The notes: generated from the sequence alone by a model not told the origin. Shown: positions 25,250 through 35,050, numbered from the stretch's first letter. The stretch is DNA of 64,000 bases from Neorhizobium galegae bv. officinalis (GCA_000985875.1 CCRI01000002.1:434001-498000), one strand, 5' to 3'. Made by a program: numbers and translations.

Positions 25250-27244
25250 ATGAACGAGCACAGTTCCCAGAAAATATTCCCAACGACTCAGCTTGAAGAC
25301 GCGGATGGCGACGGCCACAACACGAGCGTCAACCCGACCATGGGTGAAATCATCGGCAAGCGTTTCTCACGCCGGAATTTTCTGCAGGGCTCGCTCGCCG
25401 TCTCGGCGATCGCGGCCACGGTCAGCCCCGTCGCTCTCATGAGCGCCGACGAGGCGCGCGCCCAGAACAAGGGCGGGTCCGCTTTCAAGTTCACCGAAGT
25501 GGAAGCCGGCGTTGATGCCAAGCACCACGTGGCAGACGGTTATGACGCCGATATCCTGCTGCGCTGGGGCGATGCCGTCCTGCCCGGCGCGCCGGAATTC
25601 GATCCGACCAGGCAGACGGCCGATGCCCAGAGCAAGCAGTTCGGCTACAACAACGACTATGTCGGCTACATTCCGCTCGAAGGTTCGAGCGAACACGGCC
25701 TTCTCGTTGTCAACCACGAATACACCAACCCGCACCTGATGTTCCCGGGCCTCGTCAAGGTCGTGGATGGCAAGATCAAGCAGGGCGCGCTCAGCAAGGA
25801 GCAGGTGGATGTCGAAATGGCGGCCCATGGCGGCACCATCGTCGAAATCCGCAAGGTCGGCGGCAAGTGGCAGGTTGTTACCGACGGCAAATACAACCGC
25901 CGTATCACGGCCAATACACCGATGGAAATTACCGGCCCGGCCGCCGGCAACGACCGCCTGAAGACCAATGTCGATGCGACCGGCACACGCGCCATCGGCA
26001 CGATCAACAACTGTGCCGGCGGTGTCACCCCGTGGGGCACCTACATCATGGCGGAAGAGAATTTCCATGGCTATTTCTCCGGCAAGCTGCCGGAAGGTCA
26101 CAAGGAAACCGCCAACTACAAGCGTTACGGCGTTCCGGAAGGCGGCTACGAATGGGCCAATTTCTACGACCGCTACGATCTTTCCAAGGAGCCGAACGAA
26201 CCGAACCGCTTCGGCTGGATCGTCGAGGTCGATGTCATGGACCCGGCCTCCACCCCGAAAAAGCGCACCGCGCTCGGCCGCACCAAGCACGAAGGCGCCG
26301 AATCGATCGTCGCCAAGAACGGCAAGGTCGTCTTCTATCTCGGTGACGACGAACGGTTCGACTATGTCTACAAGTTCGTGACCGAAGGCACGTTCAACCC
26401 GAACGACCGCGCAGCCAACATGAACCTGCTGGACAACGGAACGCTATATGTCGCCAAGTTCAACGAGGACGGCACCATGCAGTGGCTGCCGATGATCCAC
26501 GGACAGGGGCCGCTGACCGCCGCCAATGGATTTAACAGCCAGGCGGACGTCTTGATCGAGTGTCGGCGCGCGGGCGACGTGCTCGGAGCCACGAAAATGG
26601 ACCGGCCGGAAGACGTCCAGCCGAACGGCGTCAACGGCAAGGTCTACGTGATGCTGACCAACAACACCCGCCGCAAGGCCGACCAGGTAAATGCCGCCAA
26701 TCCGCGCGCAGAAAACGCCTTTGGCCACATCATCGAGATCGCCGAAAACGACGGCGATTTCACCGCGACCTCCGGCAAGTGGGAAGTGCTTCTGAAGTGC
26801 GGCGATCCTTCCGTTGCGGCGGTCGGCGCGACCTTCTCCACCGAGACCACCAAGAACGGCTGGTTCGGCATGCCGGATAACTGCGCCGTCGATTCCGCCG
26901 GCCGGCTCTGGGTCTCGACCGACGGCAACAACAACAAGGCGACCGGCCGAACGGACGGTCTCTGGGCCGTCGATACCGAAGGGGCGGCGCGCGCCACCTC
27001 GAAACTGTTCTTCCGCGTGCCGGTCGGCGCCGAAATGTGCGGCCCGCTTTTTGCGCCGGATGACGAGACCGCCTTCGTCGCCGTTCAGCATCCTGGCGAT
27101 GGCGGCGAGGACTGGCCGGGCCATGGTCGTCCGTCCTACTACGAGGACCTTTCCACCCGCTGGCCGGATTTCAAGCCCGACATGCCAGTGCGGCCCGCAG
27201 TCGTTGCAATCACCAAGGCGGGTGGCGGCAAGATTGCCGTCTGA
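25250..27244 (+). CDS. phoX: PhoX family alkaline phosphatase (DUF839)
   Basis: A secreted calcium/iron-type alkaline phosphatase of 664 residues that releases phosphate from organic esters in the periplasm or outside. An extended N-terminal region leads to a twin-arginine signal, SRRNFLQGS at residues 40-48, then a hydrophobic stretch and a cleavage region near DEARA. DUF839/PhoX features include VNHEYTNPHLMFPG near 160, AGGVTPWGTYIMAEENFHGY near 250, GRTKHEGAESIV near 340 and DNCAVDSAGRLWVSTDGN near 545. Transcribed alone. A well-placed Pho box lies upstream, which supports phosphate-starvation control by PhoB. Confidence 0.92.
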   Translation: MNEHSSQKIFPTTQLEDADGDGHNTSVNPTMGEIIGKRFSRRNFLQGSLAVSAIAATVSPVALMSADEARAQNKGGSAFKFTEVEAGVDAKHHVADGYDADILLRWGDAVLPGAPEFDPTRQTADAQSKQFGYNNDYVGYIPLEGSSEHGLLVVNHEYTNPHLMFPGLVKVVDGKIKQGALSKEQVDVEMAAHGGTIVEIRKVGGKWQVVTDGKYNRRITANTPMEITGPAAGNDRLKTNVDATGTRAIGTINNCAGGVTPWGTYIMAEENFHGYFSGKLPEGHKETANYKRYGVPEGGYEWANFYDRYDLSKEPNEPNRFGWIVEVDVMDPASTPKKRTALGRTKHEGAESIVAKNGKVVFYLGDDERFDYVYKFVTEGTFNPNDRAANMNLLDNGTLYVAKFNEDGTMQWLPMIHGQGPLTAANGFNSQADVLIECRRAGDVLGATKMDRPEDVQPNGVNGKVYVMLTNNTRRKADQVNAANPRAENAFGHIIEIAENDGDFTATSGKWEVLLKCGDPSVAAVGATFSTETTKNGWFGMPDNCAVDSAGRLWVSTDGNNNKATGRTDGLWAVDTEGAARATSKLFFRVPVGAEMCGPLFAPDDETAFVAVQHPGDGGEDWPGHGRPSYYEDLSTRWPDFKPDMPVRPAVVAITKAGGGKIAV

Positions 27245-27644
27245 CGCCATCAGCGCGGTATAGAGCCGCAAAGAGAGCGGCAGCGAGGCTGCCGCCTGGC
27301 TGTAAATGCCGGCCGGGGTGAGTGCATCATCCCGGCTGCATCCCGGCAACGGACAACACGTCCCTCCCCTTGCGCCCCAATGATTTCCGTTCCTTGCCTC
27401 CGTCCCTCATTTGCCGCGGTATCTGGTGGCTTGGTCGGTCGCAGCCCTGAGCGTGGGTTATCCTGGATAAGGGAAGAGCTGCCGCCACACACTCTGTGCA
27501 AGCTGGGGTCGCACAAAGACTGCCAAGGGGGCCTCGATAGCACCCTTTGCATGAAGCCGTTCGACATTCATATGCCGACCGTCGCAGCTGTTCGCAGTCA
27601 TACGATGCGGCAGTCTCTCAATGCTTTTTAACCCCGCATGGTAC
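27245..27644 (+). other. Intergenic region between convergent phoX and LacI gene
   Basis: Four hundred bases with no supported gene. A perfect eight-pair GC hairpin with a three-base loop (27277-27295) lies 33 bases after the phoX stop, but no T-run follows it. The remainder, 27300-27644, contains only short open frames without ribosome sites or family likeness. Confidence 0.5.
27277..27295 (+). terminator. Hairpin after phoX
   Basis: GCGGCAGC and GCTGCCGC around the loop GAG, 33 bases past the phoX stop. It is stable but lacks a T-tract, so intrinsic termination is not certain. Confidence 0.5.
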
Positions 27645-28667
27645 TTAAGCGCTGTGTCGCGGTATCAATCTTCCGGTGAAAAGACGATTGAGATCCCGCT
27701 CTTCCGGATCCGCCAGAACTTTGACGAGGTATTCAACCATTTCCGTAAGGGGCTGCCGATAGGTGGTAAGGCGGTAGTTTGGATTGTCCGCCTGGGGCAC
27801 ATCGTCAAAGCCGGTAATGGCGATATCCTTGGGGATTTCCAGTCCCAGCTTGTGCCGAATGACGTCAGTTGCCCCCATTGCAAGTGCGTCATTCTCGCAA
27901 ACGATAACATCCGGCAAGTCTGATGGGCCGCGACGGCTTAACGTTTCCATCGCGATAGTTGCGGCCAGCGCGGGATCATAGGCAGGGACTGTCACCGACT
28001 CGGGTTGGAACGAGAAATGTTTTCCCCAATATTCGAGGAATGTTTCCTTCCGGAGCAGATGGGCCGAATGGCTTTGCGGCCCTGCAAGGAACAGAGGGCG
28101 TCGGTATCCGCGTTGGTGCACGTAACGCGCCAGTTCCGTCATTGCTCCGACATCATCGACCGCGATCGAGATGGTGTTCGGATTTTCCGAACTGCGGGCA
28201 AAAACGATCAGCTTGCGGAAGCGTCGGGCCTGGAGCGCGGTTTCCAGTACGTCGTCGTCAAACTGGATGCCGATCAGGATGACCGCGTCGACACGCCGCT
28301 GGCTTGCGTTCAGCAGAGCATGGCCAGCATCGTCTCTATCCAGCGTGTTTACCAGCAGGACGTCCCAGCCCTCGCGTCGAAGGATCCGGGTGAGGCGTTC
28401 CATCATGACCAGCTTGTGCGGGTTGGCGAAGTCGTCGATCAGCAGCGCCACCAGATTGGATCGGTCCGAGGCGAGGCTTGCGGCACGCAGATCAGGCAGA
28501 TAGCCGAGGCGCTCTGCCGCAACCATCACCTTCTGGAGGCTTTTCGGCGAGATGGATGCATCTTTGCGGAAGGCGCGATTGACCGTCCAGCGCGACACGC
28601 CTGCGGCGATTGCGACATCGTCCGCCGTCACGTTTTCGGCAAAAGGGGGTCTCTTTTCGTTTGGCAT
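27645..28667 (-). CDS. LacI family transcriptional regulator
   Basis: A 340-residue regulator. The N-terminal helix-turn-helix reads VTADDVAIAAGVSRWTVNRA (about residues 13-32), followed by the hinge helix with YLPDLRAASL, and a periplasmic-binding-protein-like effector domain from about 70 (LVALLIDDFANPHKLVMMER) to the end (TGFDDVPQADNPNYRLTTYR). Divergent from the inositol-type cluster, with two GC-centred palindromes in the shared 166-base gap. It most likely represses that cluster and responds to the transported sugar or polyol. Confidence 0.92.
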   Translation of the reverse strand: MPNEKRPPFAENVTADDVAIAAGVSRWTVNRAFRKDASISPKSLQKVMVAAERLGYLPDLRAASLASDRSNLVALLIDDFANPHKLVMMERLTRILRREGWDVLLVNTLDRDDAGHALLNASQRRVDAVILIGIQFDDDVLETALQARRFRKLIVFARSSENPNTISIAVDDVGAMTELARYVHQRGYRRPLFLAGPQSHSAHLLRKETFLEYWGKHFSFQPESVTVPAYDPALAATIAMETLSRRGPSDLPDVIVCENDALAMGATDVIRHKLGLEIPKDIAITGFDDVPQADNPNYRLTTYRQPLTEMVEYLVKVLADPEERDLNRLFTGRLIPRHSA

Positions 28668-28740
28668 TCCGATCTCCCGCCTCTGTTCTGGATTGATTTA
28701 GCCTCCATTGATAGCGCCTTTTTCATCTATCCCACCTTTT

Positions 28741-28779
28741 TTGCTCGCGAGAGCAGATTTTTCTTGCTCGCGCGAGCAA
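28741..28779. promoter_or_regulatory. Paired LacI-type operators in the divergent gap
   Basis: A perfect 16-bp palindrome, TTGCTCGCGCGAGCAA at 28764-28779, and a near-perfect copy of its core, TGCTCGCGAGAGCA at 28742-28755, whose centres are 23 bp apart. The central CG step and GC-rich arms are usual for LacI-family operators. The sites lie 74-88 bases from the regulator start and 55-92 bases from the iolG-like start. Confidence 0.65.
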
Positions 28780-28833
28780 ATGTGGAGATAGTCCGTTTCA
28801 AGGCGGCGGGAGGCCGCTTTCAGGAGGATATCA

Positions 28834-29826
28834 GTGCTGAGAATTGGATTGCTGGGTGCCGGCCGCATTGGCCGTGTGCATGCCATTAATATTGCGGGTC
28901 ATGCCAGGAGCGAACTGGTCGCGGTATCGGACGTCAACGAAGAGGCTGCACAGTCCCTGGCCAGTTCCTACGGTGCGAAAGCACTAAGTTCGGAGGCGAT
29001 CCTCAAGGACACCTCGATCGATGCCGTGCTGATCGCGACCTCTACTGATACCCATTCCGACTTGATCGAGAAGGCAGCGAAGGCCGGCAAAGCGGTGCTT
29101 TGCGAAAAGCCGGTGGATCTCTCGCTGCAACGAGCCAAGGCATGCCTGGCGGTGGCTTCGGCCACCGGTGTTCCAGTCATGATCGGCTTTAACCGTCGCT
29201 TCGACCCGAATTTCGCAAGCATCAAGGCGGCATTGGACGCCGGCGAAATCGGCAAGCCGGAATTGCTTTCGATTACCTCGTTTGACCCGGCGCCCCCACC
29301 GGTCAGCTATATAAAGGTGTCTGGCGGGCTGTTTCGCGACATGATGATCCACGACTTCGACATGGCGAATTTCTTGATGGGAGATGCGCCGAAGACCGTT
29401 CACGCGGTCGGCACGTCGATTGTCGATCCCGAGATCGGCGCAGCCGGCGACGTCGATACCGCCGTCGTGACGCTGACCTATGCCGACGGGCGCATCGCGG
29501 TTATCAAAAACAGCCGTCGCGCCGTCTACGGTTATGACCAGCGCGTCGAATTGCTGGGCGCCGAGGGACTGCTGTCGGCCGCAAACGTACTCGAAAACAC
29601 GGTGTCAAAGGCGACGACGGCCGGCGTCACAAGTGCCAAGCCGGAGTTCTTTTTCCTCGAGCGCTACATGCGTGCCTATGCCGCGGAATGGGATGCCTTC
29701 CTGCGCGCCATTCTCGACGGTGCCCCCATCCCGGTGACACTGGCGGATGGCGTTGCGGCGCTGGCGATGGCCGAGGCTGCGACCCAGTCGGCACGGTCGG
29801 GCCAATCGGTCGATCTGGCGCTTTAA
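28834..29826 (+). CDS. iolG: Inositol 2-dehydrogenase-like Gfo/Idh/MocA oxidoreductase
   Basis: A cytoplasmic NAD-dependent dehydrogenase of 330 residues, starting at GTG 28834 with AGGAGG seven bases upstream. The N-terminal Rossmann fold shows GLLGAGRIGRVHA (residues 5-17), then AVLCEKPVDLSL with the catalytic Lys (near 96) and GFNRRFDPNF. The catalytic Asp/His pair is in MMIHDFDMANFLMG near 171-180. These features match IolG, which oxidises myo-inositol to 2-keto-myo-inositol; other polyol substrates of this family are possible. First gene of the operon divergent from the LacI regulator. Confidence 0.85.
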   Translation: MLRIGLLGAGRIGRVHAINIAGHARSELVAVSDVNEEAAQSLASSYGAKALSSEAILKDTSIDAVLIATSTDTHSDLIEKAAKAGKAVLCEKPVDLSLQRAKACLAVASATGVPVMIGFNRRFDPNFASIKAALDAGEIGKPELLSITSFDPAPPPVSYIKVSGGLFRDMMIHDFDMANFLMGDAPKTVHAVGTSIVDPEIGAAGDVDTAVVTLTYADGRIAVIKNSRRAVYGYDQRVELLGAEGLLSAANVLENTVSKATTAGVTSAKPEFFFLERYMRAYAAEWDAFLRAILDGAPIPVTLADGVAALAMAEAATQSARSGQSVDLAL

Positions 29827-29833
29827 GCATTTA

Positions 29834-29856
29834 GGGCGGTGGCCGGGCCATCGCCC
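29834..29856 (+). terminator. Intercistronic hairpin between the dehydrogenase and receptor genes
   Basis: A ten-pair stem with one G-U pair (29834-29843 with 29847-29856) and a three-base loop directly after the iolG-like stop. No T-run. It may shield the downstream receptor transcript or reduce read-through. Confidence 0.4.
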
Positions 29857-29972
29857 AAGCATTGCCGTGGCACACGGGAGGTGTCGCCACCGGCTTTCGG
29901 TTCCGGCCTGCTTGGCCGGAGGAATGGACGTACGGGAGTGACGTTCAAGGGGAACTTAATCGGGAGGTTAGC

Positions 29973-30896
29973 ATGAAGAAATTATTAGCATCCGTTGCCA
30001 TCGCCGCGGTCGTCGCCATGGCCGGTCCGGCCCTTGCGACCGACATCATCGTCGTGGCTCACGGCCAGGCGAACGATCCGTTCTGGTCGGTGGTGAAAAA
30101 CGGCGTCGAAAAGGCTGCCAAGGATACAGGCGTTAAAGTCCAGTTCCGCTCGCCCGAAACCTTCGACATGGTCCAGATGGGCCAGATGATCGACGCCGCC
30201 GTCAACCAGGACCCCGACGGCCTCGTCGTCTCGATTCCTGATGGCGACGCGCTGGGTCCGGCGATCAAGCGCGCAGTTGCTGCCGGCATTCCGGTCATAT
30301 CCATGAATTCCGGGTCGGATGTCGCGCACAAACTCGGCGCGTTGCTGCATGTTGGTCAATCGGAATTCGACGCCGGAAAGATCGCCGGCCAGAAGCTTGC
30401 CGAGCTGGGCGGAAAAAAGGCTATTTGCGTCAACCAGGAAGTCGGCAACGTTTCGCTCGACCTGCGTTGCGCCGGCTTCAAGGAAGGCTTCGGCAAGACT
30501 GTCAAAGTACTCCCCACCAGCAACGATCCGGCGGAAGTCGAGGCCAAGGTGCGCGCCGCGCTGGAATCCGACCCGGACCTCAATGTAATCCTGGCGCTCA
30601 ACGCCTCGCTCGTCGGCGAGCCCAGCGTTAAGGCAGCGCAGGCGGTCGGACGCAACAGCGTATTGATCTCCACCTTCGACCTTTCGGCCGGCTTCCTCAA
30701 GTTCGTCGCGGACGGCAAGGCGGCATTCGCCATCGACCAGCAGCAGTTCCTGCAGGGTTATCTGCCAGTCGCCTTCCTCGCGCTCAATGCGCAGTATGGC
30801 CTTGTTCCGGGTGGCGACGTTCCGTCCGGGCCGAACCTCGTGACCAAGGAGGCTGCCGCCAAGGTCATTGATCTTTCGGCCAAGGGCATCCGCTAA
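29973..30896 (+). CDS. Sugar ABC transporter substrate-binding protein (RbsB/FrcB type)
   Basis: A 307-residue periplasmic receptor of the ribose-type (CUT2) importers. The start at 29973 follows GGGAGG and gives a signal peptide ending ALA at about residue 22. The type I binding-protein fold shows VVAHGQANDPFWSVVKNGVE near 27-46, DGLVVSIPDGDALGPAIKRA near 78-97 and VISMNSGSD near 104. The two lobes are each about 130 residues. It follows the iolG-like gene and precedes a permease and ATPase of the same family. Inositol or a related polyol is the best guess for the ligand. Confidence 0.9.
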   Translation: MKKLLASVAIAAVVAMAGPALATDIIVVAHGQANDPFWSVVKNGVEKAAKDTGVKVQFRSPETFDMVQMGQMIDAAVNQDPDGLVVSIPDGDALGPAIKRAVAAGIPVISMNSGSDVAHKLGALLHVGQSEFDAGKIAGQKLAELGGKKAICVNQEVGNVSLDLRCAGFKEGFGKTVKVLPTSNDPAEVEAKVRAALESDPDLNVILALNASLVGEPSVKAAQAVGRNSVLISTFDLSAGFLKFVADGKAAFAIDQQQFLQGYLPVAFLALNAQYGLVPGGDVPSGPNLVTKEAAAKVIDLSAKGIR

Positions 30897-30962
30897 CCGC
30901 AGTTGATTGCCGGGCCGCAGCGTTCCACGTCGCGGCTCGGCCACCGATCAGGAGACAGGTCA

Positions 30963-32069
30963 ATGTCGACAGAAACGCTGTCGCGAGCGGACGAACGGAT
31001 CAAAACCGAGTCCTTCGCAACGAAACTCATGAAGCGGCCGGAACTGGGAGCGATCGGAGGGGTCGTTCTCGTCACCGTGTTCTTTTTCCTGACCGCAGAC
31101 CGCACCATGTTCACGCTATCCGGGATCATGAACTTCATGACGCCAGCCGCACAGCTTGGCATTCTCGGCATCGCCGCGGCCATGCTGATGATCGGCGGGG
31201 AATTCGATTTGTCGATCGGCTCGATGGTAGCCTTTGCAGGCATGGTCTTTGGCGTCTTCGTCGTCAACGTCGGCATGCCGCTCATCATCGCAATCCCATT
31301 GACGTTGGGGCTCGCCGCGGCACTTGGCGTGACCAACGGGCTGATCGTGCTGCGCACCGGGCTGCCTTCCTTCATCGTCACGCTCGCCGGTCTTTTCGTG
31401 CTGCGGGGCGCATCACTGGTCGGCCTGAAAATCTTCACCGGCGGTTCGACCCAGCTGCGCGGCATCCGCGAAGCGGTGGAGGGCGATTTCCTGGCGCCGA
31501 TCTTTTCCGGCGATGCCTTCGGATTTGTCCTGACATGGCTGGCAAAGGCGGGTCTTGTCGACAGCTTCAAATCCGGCGTGCCCAAAGTACCGGGCATCCC
31601 GGTCGAGATTATCTGGTTTATCGCCTTCGCGCTTGTCGCAACCTATGTCCTGCTGCGCACGCCAGCCGGCAACTGGATCTTCGCCACTGGCGGTGACGCC
31701 CTGGCGGCGCAAAATTCCGGGGTACCCGTTCGTCGGGTCAAGATCTCGCTGTTCATGCTGACGGCGATGGCCGCCGCGCTTGTTGCCATCATCACTGTGA
31801 TCGATGCCGGTTCCACGGACGCCCGCCGCGGCTTCATGAAGGAGTTCGAGGCGATCATCGCCGCGGTCATCGGCGGCTGCCTTCTGACCGGCGGCTACGG
31901 TTCCGCGATCGGTGCCTTCTTCGGTGCGATCATCTTCGGCATGGTCACCATCGGGCTGACCTATACCCGCTTCGATCAGGACTGGTTCCAGGTGTTCCTC
32001 GGCGCGATGCTGCTGCTCGCCGTGATCTTCAACAACGTCATCCGCCGACGTGTGACCGGAGAGCGCTGA
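30963..32069 (+). CDS. Sugar ABC transporter permease (RbsC/FrcC type)
   Basis: A 368-residue inner-membrane permease with eight to ten helices. The ATG at 30963 has AGGAGACAG upstream. The N terminus is an extended cytoplasmic segment; [16 protein letters not shown] near 78-93 and the [18 protein letters not shown] region near 138-155 are BPD_transp_2 hallmarks, and [19 protein letters not shown] near 304-322 is the conserved C-terminal loop. It forms a homodimeric channel with the single-domain ATPase encoded one base downstream. Confidence 0.92.
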   Translation: MSTETLSRADERIKTESFATKLMKRPELGAIGGVVLVTVFFFLTADRTMFTLSGIMNFMTPAAQLGILGIAAAMLMIGGEFDLSIGSMVAFAGMVFGVFVVNVGMPLIIAIPLTLGLAAALGVTNGLIVLRTGLPSFIVTLAGLFVLRGASLVGLKIFTGGSTQLRGIREAVEGDFLAPIFSGDAFGFVLTWLAKAGLVDSFKSGVPKVPGIPVEIIWFIAFALVATYVLLRTPAGNWIFATGGDALAAQNSGVPVRRVKISLFMLTAMAAALVAIITVIDAGSTDARRGFMKEFEAIIAAVIGGCLLTGGYGSAIGAFFGAIIFGMVTIGLTYTRFDQDWFQVFLGAMLLLAVIFNNVIRRRVTGER

Positions 32070-32070
32070 G

Positions 32071-32850
32071 ATGTCCGCCCCTATCATCCATATGGAAAAC
32101 ATCAAAAAGCACTACGGCAACGTCATCGCGCTCAATGGGGTCACCTTCGACCTCCGCGCCGGAGAATGCCATTGCCTGCTCGGAGACAACGGCGCCGGCA
32201 AATCGACCTTCATCAAGACCATGTCGGGCGTGCACAAGCCGACCGAGGGCTCCATCACTTTCGAGGGAAGACCGCTTTCCTTCGACAGCCCGCGGGACGC
32301 CATGGAAGCCGGCATCGCCACGGTGTTCCAGGATCTCGCCATGATCCCGCTGATGTCCGTGACCCGCAACTTCTTCATGGGACGCGAGCCGACCAAGGGA
32401 CGCGGCCTGTTCAAGCGCTTCGATATCGACGCCGCCAACGAGATCACCATGGCAGAAATGCGCAAGATGGGCATCAACCTGCGCGGCCCCGACCAGGCGG
32501 TCGGTACGCTTTCGGGGGGTGAGCGGCAGACGGTCGCGATTGCCCGCGCCGTCTATTTCGGAGCCAAGGTGCTGATCCTCGACGAGCCGACCTCGGCGCT
32601 TGGCGTGCGGCAGACCGCCAATGTGCTTGCGACCATCAAACGCGTGCGTGCCCAGGGAATAGGCGTGGTGTTCATCTCCCACAACGTCCGCCATGCGCTT
32701 GCGGTGGGCGACCGCTTCACCGTGCTCAACCGCGGTCAGACGCTCGGCACCGCTACGCGCGGCGAAATCACTGCTGCCCAGCTACAGGACCTGATGGCCG
32801 GCGGTCAGGAAATGGCCGAGCTCGAAGGCTCGCTCGGCGGAACGATCTGA
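32071..32850 (+). CDS. Sugar ABC transporter ATP-binding protein, single domain (FrcA type)
   Basis: A 259-residue ATPase with one nucleotide-binding domain, unlike the double-domain RbsA/XylG group, and thus like FrcA of rhizobia. Walker [10 protein letters not shown] (about residues 38-46), Q-loop VFQDLAMIP, signature LSGGERQT, Walker [13 protein letters not shown] and H-loop [10 protein letters not shown] are present. The signature's usual final R/Q-Q is QT, and the Walker B is followed by Gly rather than Asp, as in several members of this subgroup. Starts one base after the permease stop region. Confidence 0.92.
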   Translation: MSAPIIHMENIKKHYGNVIALNGVTFDLRAGECHCLLGDNGAGKSTFIKTMSGVHKPTEGSITFEGRPLSFDSPRDAMEAGIATVFQDLAMIPLMSVTRNFFMGREPTKGRGLFKRFDIDAANEITMAEMRKMGINLRGPDQAVGTLSGGERQTVAIARAVYFGAKVLILDEPTSALGVRQTANVLATIKRVRAQGIGVVFISHNVRHALAVGDRFTVLNRGQTLGTATRGEITAAQLQDLMAGGQEMAELEGSLGGTI

Positions 32851-32861
32851 GGCAACCCCGT

Positions 32862-33995
32862 ATGGATAAATCGTCCTCACTGCCCCAACATCCGCTCGGA
32901 GTGGCGCTCATCGGCACGGGCTTCATGGGCAAGTGCCACGCCATGGCCTGGCGCAACGTCGCCGCAGTATTCGGCGGCGCGCATCACCGGCTCGAGATCC
33001 TCTCGGATGCCACGCCGCAGAGTGCCGTGGCCTTCGCCCGCCAGTTCGGCTTTGCCCGCGCCACGGCGCTCTGGGAGGAAGCGGTAACCAATCCGAAGGT
33101 TGACATCGTCTCGATCACGGCTCCGAACGGCATGCACCGCCCGATGGCCGAGGCGGCGCTCAGGGCCGGCAAGCACGTGTGGCTGGAAAAACCGATGGCG
33201 CTAACCCTCGCAGACGCCGAGGCGATGGCGGCAACGGCGGCCGCACATCCGGGCCAGGTGACCATCCTCGGTTACAATTATCTCAGGAGCCCGGCCTTCC
33301 AGGCGGCGCGCGAGCTGATCCGCGACGGCGCGATCGGCAGGCCGGTCGCCTTCCGCGGCGTCTATGACGAAGACTATTCTGCCGACCCCCTCCTCCCGTG
33401 GTCCTGGCGGATGACTCACGATGGTGGCGGACTGGGTGCGCTCGGCGACCTTGGCTGCCACCTCGTGAGCCATATGCTGGCGTTGATGGGGCCGGTCAGC
33501 GAAGTGGTCGCCCAGACCCAGGTCACCATCCCCACGCGTCCGTCTCCGGATGGGCCGAAACGGGTCGAGAACGAGGACAGTGCGCTGGCGCTCCTGCGCT
33601 TCGCCTCGGGCGCGCAGGGCTCATTCGCCACTTCCCGCGTGGCACGGGGCCGCAAGTGCCGGCTGCAATGGGAGGTGCACGGCGGCGACGGCACGATCGT
33701 GTTCGATCAGGAGAACATGAACGAATTGTGGGTGCATCGCGCCGGCGAAGCCGGATTCGTGCGTCATCTGACCGGACCCGGGCAACCGGACTTTGCCGCC
33801 TTTTGTCCGGCGCCGGGACACAATTTCGGCTTCAACGAGCAGAAGGTGGTCGAGGCGCGCGACCTGCTCGTGGCGATCGCCGGCGGTCCGAACTCAGGTC
33901 CCGATTTCGCCCAGGGGCTCGACATCGAGAAGATTATTCACGCCATGGCTACCTCGAAGGGCGCCGTCATCCGGATCGACAGACTGAAAACGTGA
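32862..33995 (+). CDS. Gfo/Idh/MocA family oxidoreductase
   Basis: A second NAD(P)-dependent dehydrogenase of the operon, 377 residues. Rossmann fold with [15 protein letters not shown] near 18-32, the [12 protein letters not shown] segment (catalytic Lys) near 105, and the C-terminal domain with [15 protein letters not shown] near 190-205, where the Asp and His are the usual catalytic pair. It is longer than the IolG-like protein and belongs to the inositol-dehydrogenase/glucose-fructose oxidoreductase group without a secretion signal. A second step on the imported polyol, or oxidation of a stereoisomer such as scyllo-inositol, is plausible. Confidence 0.87.
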   Translation: MDKSSSLPQHPLGVALIGTGFMGKCHAMAWRNVAAVFGGAHHRLEILSDATPQSAVAFARQFGFARATALWEEAVTNPKVDIVSITAPNGMHRPMAEAALRAGKHVWLEKPMALTLADAEAMAATAAAHPGQVTILGYNYLRSPAFQAARELIRDGAIGRPVAFRGVYDEDYSADPLLPWSWRMTHDGGGLGALGDLGCHLVSHMLALMGPVSEVVAQTQVTIPTRPSPDGPKRVENEDSALALLRFASGAQGSFATSRVARGRKCRLQWEVHGGDGTIVFDQENMNELWVHRAGEAGFVRHLTGPGQPDFAAFCPAPGHNFGFNEQKVVEARDLLVAIAGGPNSGPDFAQGLDIEKIIHAMATSKGAVIRIDRLKT

Positions 33996-34006
33996 AGGAG
34001 CGCGCG

Positions 34007-34105
34007 ATGTCATCGCCATCCGGCACGCTTGCCGACGCCGCCTGCGCAGCGCCAGGTCGGCTTCAAGATGAACCTTCTTTCGCCCTACAACAATCGAGAG
34101 AGTAA
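34007..34105 (+). CDS. Possible 32-codon ORF with good ribosome site
   Basis: An ATG at 34007 follows GAAGGAG by eight bases and opens 32 codons (MSSPSGTLADAACAAP then a polar end). It fills the gap between the oxidoreductase and the isomerase genes. No relative is recognised. It could be a translated leader, a small protein, or chance. Confidence 0.25.
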   Translation: MSSPSGTLADAACAAPGRLQDEPSFALQQSRE

Positions 34106-34107
34106 AC

Positions 34108-34896
34108 ATGGATCAACCCTTCACGCTCGCCGCCTGTGCGGAAATGCTCTGGCGCGACAAGTCGATCGAGTGGCGCTGTGCGCGGCTGACTGACCTGGGC
34201 TTTCAGGTCGGCCTATGGAACTGGCCGGACCACGATCTCGCCGCGCTGGAGAGATCGGGGGCGACGTTCTCGATCATGAACGGCTATCTTACCGGCCGAC
34301 TTGCAGACGACGAGGGCGCCGACGAACTGCTGCGTTCCGCGCGCGAGACGGCCATGGTCGGCAAGCGGCTCGGCGTCGCGCGCCTTAACCTGCATGGGAC
34401 CGGGCTTGGCGAAGGCGGGCTTCCGGTCCAACCCAGCGATGTGGTGACAGGACGGATGTGGCTGAAGGCAAGGGACACGCTTTGCCGCATCGCAGACATG
34501 GCGGAGGAGGAAGGCGTTGTCTTCACACTGGAAAACCTCAACCTGCCGGTCGATCATCCCGGCACGCCGTTCGGACGTGCCGAGGATACCTTGGCTCTCA
34601 TCGCGTCGGTCAACCACCCGCGTATACGTCTCAACCTCGACCTCTATCACGTGCAGATCGGCGAGGGGAACCTGATCGAAACCTGCCGTGCCTGCCTTCC
34701 ATGGATCGGCGAGGTGCAGGTGGCCGATGTGCCCGGTCGGTGCGAGCCAGGTACCGGAGAGCTCAATTACCCGATGATAGCGCGCGCGCTCCACGAGATG
34801 GGTTATCGTGGGCCCGTCGGCATGGAGGCTTTCGCAAAGGGCGATCCGGAAATTGCCCTCGAGGCATTTCGCGCTGCGTTTACCCTTCGCAGCTAG
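34108..34896 (+). CDS. Hydroxypyruvate isomerase-like TIM-barrel protein
   Basis: A 262-residue sugar-phosphate isomerase/epimerase-type barrel (AP endonuclease 2 family). Hallmarks of the Hyi group are FTLENLNLPVDHPG near 132, LNLDLYHVQIGEGNLIE near 172-188 with metal-binding Asp and His, VADVPGRCEPGTGELNYP near 211-228, and the closing MGYRGPVGMEAFAKGD. The metal ligands Glu (ENLN), Asp (LDLYH), His and Glu (GMEAF) are all visible. Called hydroxypyruvate isomerase by these motifs, but in a polyol operon an inosose or ketose isomerase function is as likely. Confidence 0.85.
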   Translation: MDQPFTLAACAEMLWRDKSIEWRCARLTDLGFQVGLWNWPDHDLAALERSGATFSIMNGYLTGRLADDEGADELLRSARETAMVGKRLGVARLNLHGTGLGEGGLPVQPSDVVTGRMWLKARDTLCRIADMAEEEGVVFTLENLNLPVDHPGTPFGRAEDTLALIASVNHPRIRLNLDLYHVQIGEGNLIETCRACLPWIGEVQVADVPGRCEPGTGELNYPMIARALHEMGYRGPVGMEAFAKGDPEIALEAFRAAFTLRS

Positions 34897-35022
34897 GATA
34901 TTTCCCCTCCCTGCCCTGCTTGGAGCCGTTCCTGTTCCTGCCACTGGCGAGTTCGCGTTGCCGGCGGGATCGTGCCGGGTGGCGCTCCCTTCCGGTCGGT
35001 GTCGGGACACGGCGCTGGCATC

Positions 35023-35043
35023 CCCCCGGGCCGAGCCCGGGGG
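35023..35043. terminator. GC hairpin between convergent genes
   Basis: A perfect nine-pair stem (35023-35031 with 35035-35043) with loop CGA between the TIM-barrel gene and the convergent dioxygenase gene, eight bases from the latter's stop. Possibly a shared two-way transcription end, though without T-runs. Confidence 0.5.
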
Positions 35044-35050
35044 CCTGCGG

